The translations under genes and the position numbers were made by a program. 64,000 bases of DNA from positions 1-64,000 of the forward strand of contig NZ_LWTX01000003.1 of assembly GCF_002094305.1 (NCBI RefSeq), read 5' to 3'. Shown here piece by piece: positions 61,011 through 64,000 of this stretch. The stretch comes from Prescottella equi. Its GTDB lineage: Bacteria > Actinomycetota > Actinomycetes > Mycobacteriales > Mycobacteriaceae. The notes beneath the pieces were generated by a model. It was not told the DNA's origin, made no database searches, and was given only the letters and a program-made list of their open reading frames with translations. Position 1 is the stretch's first letter; each line of letters starts with the position of its first letter.

Positions 61011-61052
61011 CAGCTGCGGGAGCGTGACCGAAGTCGAACGCTCCCGCAGCTG
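61011..61052. terminator. Bidirectional terminator between convergent genes
   Basis: Perfect 15-bp arms CAGCTGCGGGAGCGT and ACGCTCCCGCAGCTG around a 12-nt loop. Read rightwards it follows the plus-strand SDR; read leftwards it follows the hydratase gene and is followed by a T-run (the GAAAA before the left arm). Confidence 0.85.
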
Positions 61053-61066
61053 AAGTCCTGACGGGG

Positions 61067-61882
61067 CTACTCGGCGAAGACCGCGTAACCGCCGGAGATC
61101 GCCGCCTTGCCCTCGCGGACCAGCTCGAACGACAGACCCGAGGCGTCACCCCACGCCTTCAGCTCCGCGGTGTCACCGGGGAACATCGGGGCAGCGAAGC
61201 GGCCCTGCAGCTCCTTCAGGTCCGCCGGGTGCACGCCGAGCTCCCGGGCGAGCGGCAGCGTCGACGCGGCGAGTGTGCACAGTCCGTGCATGATCGGTCG
61301 CGGCTGACCGATGTGCGCGGCCGCTTCCGGATCGATGTGGATGTGGTGCATGTCGCCGAGCAGCCGGTACAGCGCCGTCTGGTTCGCGGCGGTGACCAGC
61401 TCGGTGGTCAGGTTCGGCTCGCCCTCCGGCGCCGGCGGCTTGGACGGGCCGCGCTCGCCACCGAATCCGCCTGCGCCCGGGGCGAACAGCGACCAGGTGG
61501 CCACGAAGTACTCGCACTCGACGCGTACCTCGAACACCGCCGCTGCGCCCTTGTCCCAGACCTCGCCGACCGTGGCCTTCAGCGACAGCTCACCGCTGCG
61601 CGGCAGCGGTGCGAGCACCTTCAGCTCCTGCGAGCCGTGCAGCGCGGTCTTCGTGTCGAAGGCACCGCGCTGCCCCAGCTCGTCGGGGGCCCACTGGGCC
61701 AGGGTCAGCGCGAACGTCGGCAGCACCCGCAGCCGGTCCTCCATCACGAGGTCCAGGTCGGTGGCCTTGGCGCCGACGGCGAGCGCGTACAGGATCGCGT
61801 CACGCTCGTCGTAGCTCACCGTGCGGGTGCCGAGGTCGACCCCACGCCACGCGCCGGCCGGCTTCTGCTCCACTGCCGTCAT
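61067..61882 (-). CDS. Double-hotdog MaoC-like enoyl-CoA hydratase (ChsH3/Rv3538-like)
   Basis: A 271-residue two-hotdog hydratase-2 type enzyme. The N-terminal hotdog contains the VSYDERDAILYALAVGA opening. The C-terminal hotdog carries the active-site Asp and His in YRLLGDMHHIHIDPEAA and HGLCTLA. Mycobacterium tuberculosis Rv3538 (ChsH3) of steroid side-chain degradation has this layout. It is the last gene of an operon with thiolase-like, hydratase and acyl-CoA dehydrogenase genes, 25 bp after the thiolase-like gene. Confidence 0.87.
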   Translation of the reverse strand: MTAVEQKPAGAWRGVDLGTRTVSYDERDAILYALAVGAKATDLDLVMEDRLRVLPTFALTLAQWAPDELGQRGAFDTKTALHGSQELKVLAPLPRSGELSLKATVGEVWDKGAAAVFEVRVECEYFVATWSLFAPGAGGFGGERGPSKPPAPEGEPNLTTELVTAANQTALYRLLGDMHHIHIDPEAAAHIGQPRPIMHGLCTLAASTLPLARELGVHPADLKELQGRFAAPMFPGDTAELKAWGDASGLSFELVREGKAAISGGYAVFAE

Positions 61883-61907
61883 TCTTCGGTCCTTCCAGGT
61901 AATTCGG

Positions 61908-63086
61908 TCAGGCGACGCCGAGAATCAGACCGGACGTGGGGACCGCAGTTCCCGCCGTGACGATCATGTTCTCGACCTTCTCGGGCTGGTTGGTGGACGT
62001 GCCCCGCAGCACCCGGACCGCCTCCGCGATGCCGTTGACGCCGTGGAGGTACGCCTCACCGAGCTGGCCGCCGTGCGTGTTGCTCGGCAGCCGTCCACCG
62101 ATCTCCAGATTGCCCTCGCGGATGAAGTCCTTGGCCTCGCCGGGACGGCAGAAACCGAGTTCCTCGAGCTGCGGGAGCACCAGAGGAGTGAAGTGGTCGT
62201 AGAGGACCGCGGCGTCGATGTCGTCCGGCGTCAGCCCGGCCTGGGCGTAGAGCTGACGGCCGACCAGACCCATCTCCGGGATCCCGGTGATGTCGGGCCG
62301 GTAGTAGCTCGCCATCATGTGCTGGTCCTTGCCGGAGCCCTGCGCAGCGCCCTTGATGATCGCGGGCTTCTGACGCAGGTCCTTGGCGCGCTCGGCCGAG
62401 ACGATGACGAGGGCCTGACCGCCGTCGGTCTCCTGGCAGCAGTCGAGCAGGTGCAGCGGCTCGGCGATCCACCGGGAGTTCTGGTGGTCCTCGAGCGTGA
62501 TGGGCTTGCCGTAGAACCACGCCTTCGGGTTGTTCGCGGCATGCTTGCGGTCCACGACAGCAACCCGGCCGAAATCCTCACTCGTGGCACCGTACTGGTA
62601 CATGTACCGCCGGGCGAACATCGCGACCCACTGGGCGGGAGTCGCCAGTCCCTGCGGGGTCAACCATGCGTACGCTGCGCGGTCGGCGGTGGAGTCCATC
62701 GGGCGGTCGTGCTGGCCCGCACCGAAGCGCATTCCGGAGCGCTCGTTGAACGCGCGGTAGACCACCACGACGTCGGCGATGCCGGTCGCGACGGCCATCG
62801 CGGCCTGCTGCACCGACGCGCACGCCGCGCCGCCGCCGTAGCCGATCCGGGAAAAGAACTTGAGCTCCCCGAGCCCACAGTTGCGGGCGACGAGGATCTC
62901 GCCGTTGGTCTCCATCGTGAACGTGGTCAGACCGTCGACCTCGGAGGGGTCGATGCCGGCGTCGGCGAGGGCCGCGGTGACCGCCTCGCACGCGAGCTGC
63001 AGCTCCGAACGGCCGGACTTCTTCGAGAACTCGGTGGCACCGATACCGACGATCGCGGCGGCACCCGAGAGCGGGCTGACAGCCAT
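61908..63086 (-). CDS. Ltp2-like thiolase-fold aldolase of steroid side-chain degradation
   Basis: A 392-residue thiolase-superfamily protein matching mycobacterial Ltp2 (Rv3540c) along its length, for example IVGIGATEFSKKSGRSELQL, KHAANNPKAWFYGKPIT, LYDHFTP and PSNTHGGQLGEAYLHGVNG. Ltp2 performs the last retro-aldol step that removes the steroid side chain, and does so with the DUF35 domain of its partner ChsH2. No DUF35 gene is visible in this window. Start ATG 63086 overlaps the upstream stop codon. Confidence 0.9.
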   Translation of the reverse strand: MAVSPLSGAAAIVGIGATEFSKKSGRSELQLACEAVTAALADAGIDPSEVDGLTTFTMETNGEILVARNCGLGELKFFSRIGYGGGAACASVQQAAMAVATGIADVVVVYRAFNERSGMRFGAGQHDRPMDSTADRAAYAWLTPQGLATPAQWVAMFARRYMYQYGATSEDFGRVAVVDRKHAANNPKAWFYGKPITLEDHQNSRWIAEPLHLLDCCQETDGGQALVIVSAERAKDLRQKPAIIKGAAQGSGKDQHMMASYYRPDITGIPEMGLVGRQLYAQAGLTPDDIDAAVLYDHFTPLVLPQLEELGFCRPGEAKDFIREGNLEIGGRLPSNTHGGQLGEAYLHGVNGIAEAVRVLRGTSTNQPEKVENMIVTAGTAVPTSGLILGVA

Positions 63087-63532
63087 CAGGCGTCCTTCCC
63101 TTCGCTGGCGGCGGGGTACGCGACGGTGACGGAGCCCGCGAGGTGGTTGCCGAGGCTGTTCGCGCCGACGACCTTCACCTCGACGAGACCGTTCTCCTTC
63201 GAGACGACCTCACCGCTCATGGTCATCGTGTCGCCCGGGTAGTTGGGGGCACCGAGCCGGATCTTGACCCGGCGCACGGTCGCGAACGGCCCCGCCCAGT
63301 CCGTCACGAACCGCCCGGCCAGCCCGTTGCTGGTGAGGATGTTCATGAACACGTCCTTGCTGCCGCGCTGCTGCGCCAGCTCCGGATCGTGGTGCACGTC
63401 CTGGAAGTCGCGGGTCGCGATCGCCGTCGCGACGATCAGCGTGCGGGTCAGCGGGATCGCCAGCTCCGGCAGCACCTCGCCGACGGCGATGTCGTCGTAG
63501 CTGCGGCCCGTGACGGTGACGGTGGCGGTCAT
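63086..63532 (-). CDS. MaoC-like hydratase (ChsH1-like)
   Basis: A 148-residue single-hotdog protein with RDFQDVHHDPELAQQRGSKDVF (Asp/His motif) and GNHLAGSVTVAYP at the end. It stands directly before the Ltp2-like gene, the position of ChsH1 (Rv3541c) in M. tuberculosis, where ChsH1/ChsH2 hydrate the side-chain enoyl-CoA. ATGA overlaps on both sides show tight coupling. Its ChsH2-like partner is not between it and the acyl-CoA dehydrogenase. Confidence 0.87.
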   Translation of the reverse strand: MTATVTVTGRSYDDIAVGEVLPELAIPLTRTLIVATAIATRDFQDVHHDPELAQQRGSKDVFMNILTSNGLAGRFVTDWAGPFATVRRVKIRLGAPNYPGDTMTMSGEVVSKENGLVEVKVVGANSLGNHLAGSVTVAYPAASEGKDA

Positions 63533-64000
63533 GCGACCACCTCGACACCCGCGGCGAGCTGCGCGCCGAGACGGGCGAGATCCGACGCCGAACCGCCCAG
63601 GGTGGCGCCGATCTGCTTGCCCCACAGCAGGTGCCGGTGCACGGGGTAGTCGGTGTCGACACCCATGCCGCCGTGCACGTGCGTGGTGCGGTGCACCACG
63701 CGCTGGCCGCCGTCGGTGGCCCACCACTTGGCGACGAGCACCGACGTGCCCAGCTCCTGCCCCTCGGCGAGCAGCCACGCGGCCTGCCACAGCGTCACGC
63801 GCATGGCCTCGAGGTCGATGTAGCAGTCGGCCAGCTGGTGGTTGACGGCCTGGAAGGTCGCCAGCGGACGGCCGAACTGGTGGCGGCCGTTGAGGTACGT
63901 GACGGCCTGCTGGACGGCGCCGGAACCGACGCCGAGCTGGATCGCGGCGAGCGCGAGCTCGACACGGTCGAGCAACCACTGCGCGGTGGTGCCGTCGGCG
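63529..64000 (-). CDS. Acyl-CoA dehydrogenase, C-terminal part (cut by window edge)
   Basis: The last 156 residues of an acyl-CoA dehydrogenase; the gene begins beyond the window. NGRHQFGRPLATFQAVNHQL and HGGMGVDTDYPVHRHLLWGK are the family's C-terminal helical-domain motifs. The ending recalls the FadE28-type subunit of the alpha2beta2 steroid acyl-CoA dehydrogenases (ChsE1/ChsE2). Its stop overlaps the ChsH1-like start as ATGA. Confidence 0.9.
   Translation of the reverse strand, partial: ADGTTAQWLLDRVELALAAIQLGVGSGAVQQAVTYLNGRHQFGRPLATFQAVNHQLADCYIDLEAMRVTLWQAAWLLAEGQELGTSVLVAKWWATDGGQRVVHRTTHVHGGMGVDTDYPVHRHLLWGKQIGATLGGSASDLARLGAQLAAGVEVVA

Overview
The window is high-GC DNA from an actinomycete of the Mycobacteriales, most likely a Rhodococcus or close relative. 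The inference rests on strong codon bias, GTG/TTG starts, dense ATGA/GTGA-overlapping operons, TANNNT -10 boxes that sit right at start codons (leaderless genes), and mycobacterial-type proteins (an Ltp2/ChsH1-like pair, a pH-sensor-type class III cyclase, an FdxA-type ferredoxin). No tRNA, rRNA, CRISPR array, transposase or integrase was found. The whole window is coding-dense catabolic, transport and regulatory DNA.

Layout. 0-5.2 kb: amidohydrolase, HSL-type esterase, TetR regulator and a divergent Baeyer-Villiger monooxygenase, which fits ketone-to-ester-to-alcohol/acid breakdown. 5.2-7.9 kb: a cyanate operon (carbonic anhydrase, cyanase, guanine-deaminase-like protein) with divergent CynR. 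7.9-9.6 kb: dihydroxy-acid dehydratase. 9.6-12.6 kb: acyl-CoA ligase and MHS transporter behind a 20-bp perfect palindrome. 12.9-17.9 kb: secreted S1 protease, a Lys/Pro/Ala-rich unknown, an adenylate cyclase, and a TetR/DHA2 efflux pair. 17.9-23.2 kb: a complete Dpp/Opp-type ABC importer.

23.6-32.7 kb is a run of nine minus-strand genes: amidohydrolase, fluoroacetate-dehalogenase-like hydrolase, class II aldolase, a 102-aa unknown, 2-hydroxyacid dehydrogenase, FMN 2-hydroxyacid oxidase, thiolase, SDR and CoA ligase. A divergent IclR gene and a palindromic operator stand at its head. 33.6-41.6 kb (plus strand) has an AurF-type diiron oxygenase, enoyl-CoA hydratase, an orphan ABC binding protein, a double-length CaiB CoA-transferase, an MDR reductase and a CoA ligase.

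41.6-55.3 kb is the most unusual part: a 13.6-kb minus-strand supercluster. It holds two hotdog dehydratases, a CarAa-like Rieske oxygenase, a 38-residue membrane microprotein, an M20-fold protein that has lost its metal ligands, a LigB-type extradiol dioxygenase, a C-C hydrolase, a 2-hydroxyacid dehydrogenase, an SsuABC/PatABC-like importer, a class II aldolase-family protein, ferredoxin reductase, ferredoxin, an alpha/beta hydrolase with His at the nucleophile position, and an IclR regulator with a cysteine tail. Together they read as ring hydroxylation, meta cleavage and C-C hydrolysis of an imported aromatic acid, with electrons from the linked reductase and ferredoxin. The substrate cannot be named from sequence.

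55.4-61 kb continues with a second C-C hydrolase, a Bcr/CflA exporter, and paralogues of the IclR and 2-hydroxyacid dehydrogenase genes with two SDRs. 61-64 kb enters a steroid side-chain-type beta-oxidation operon (ChsH3-like, Ltp2-like, ChsH1-like, acyl-CoA dehydrogenase) that runs off the right edge.
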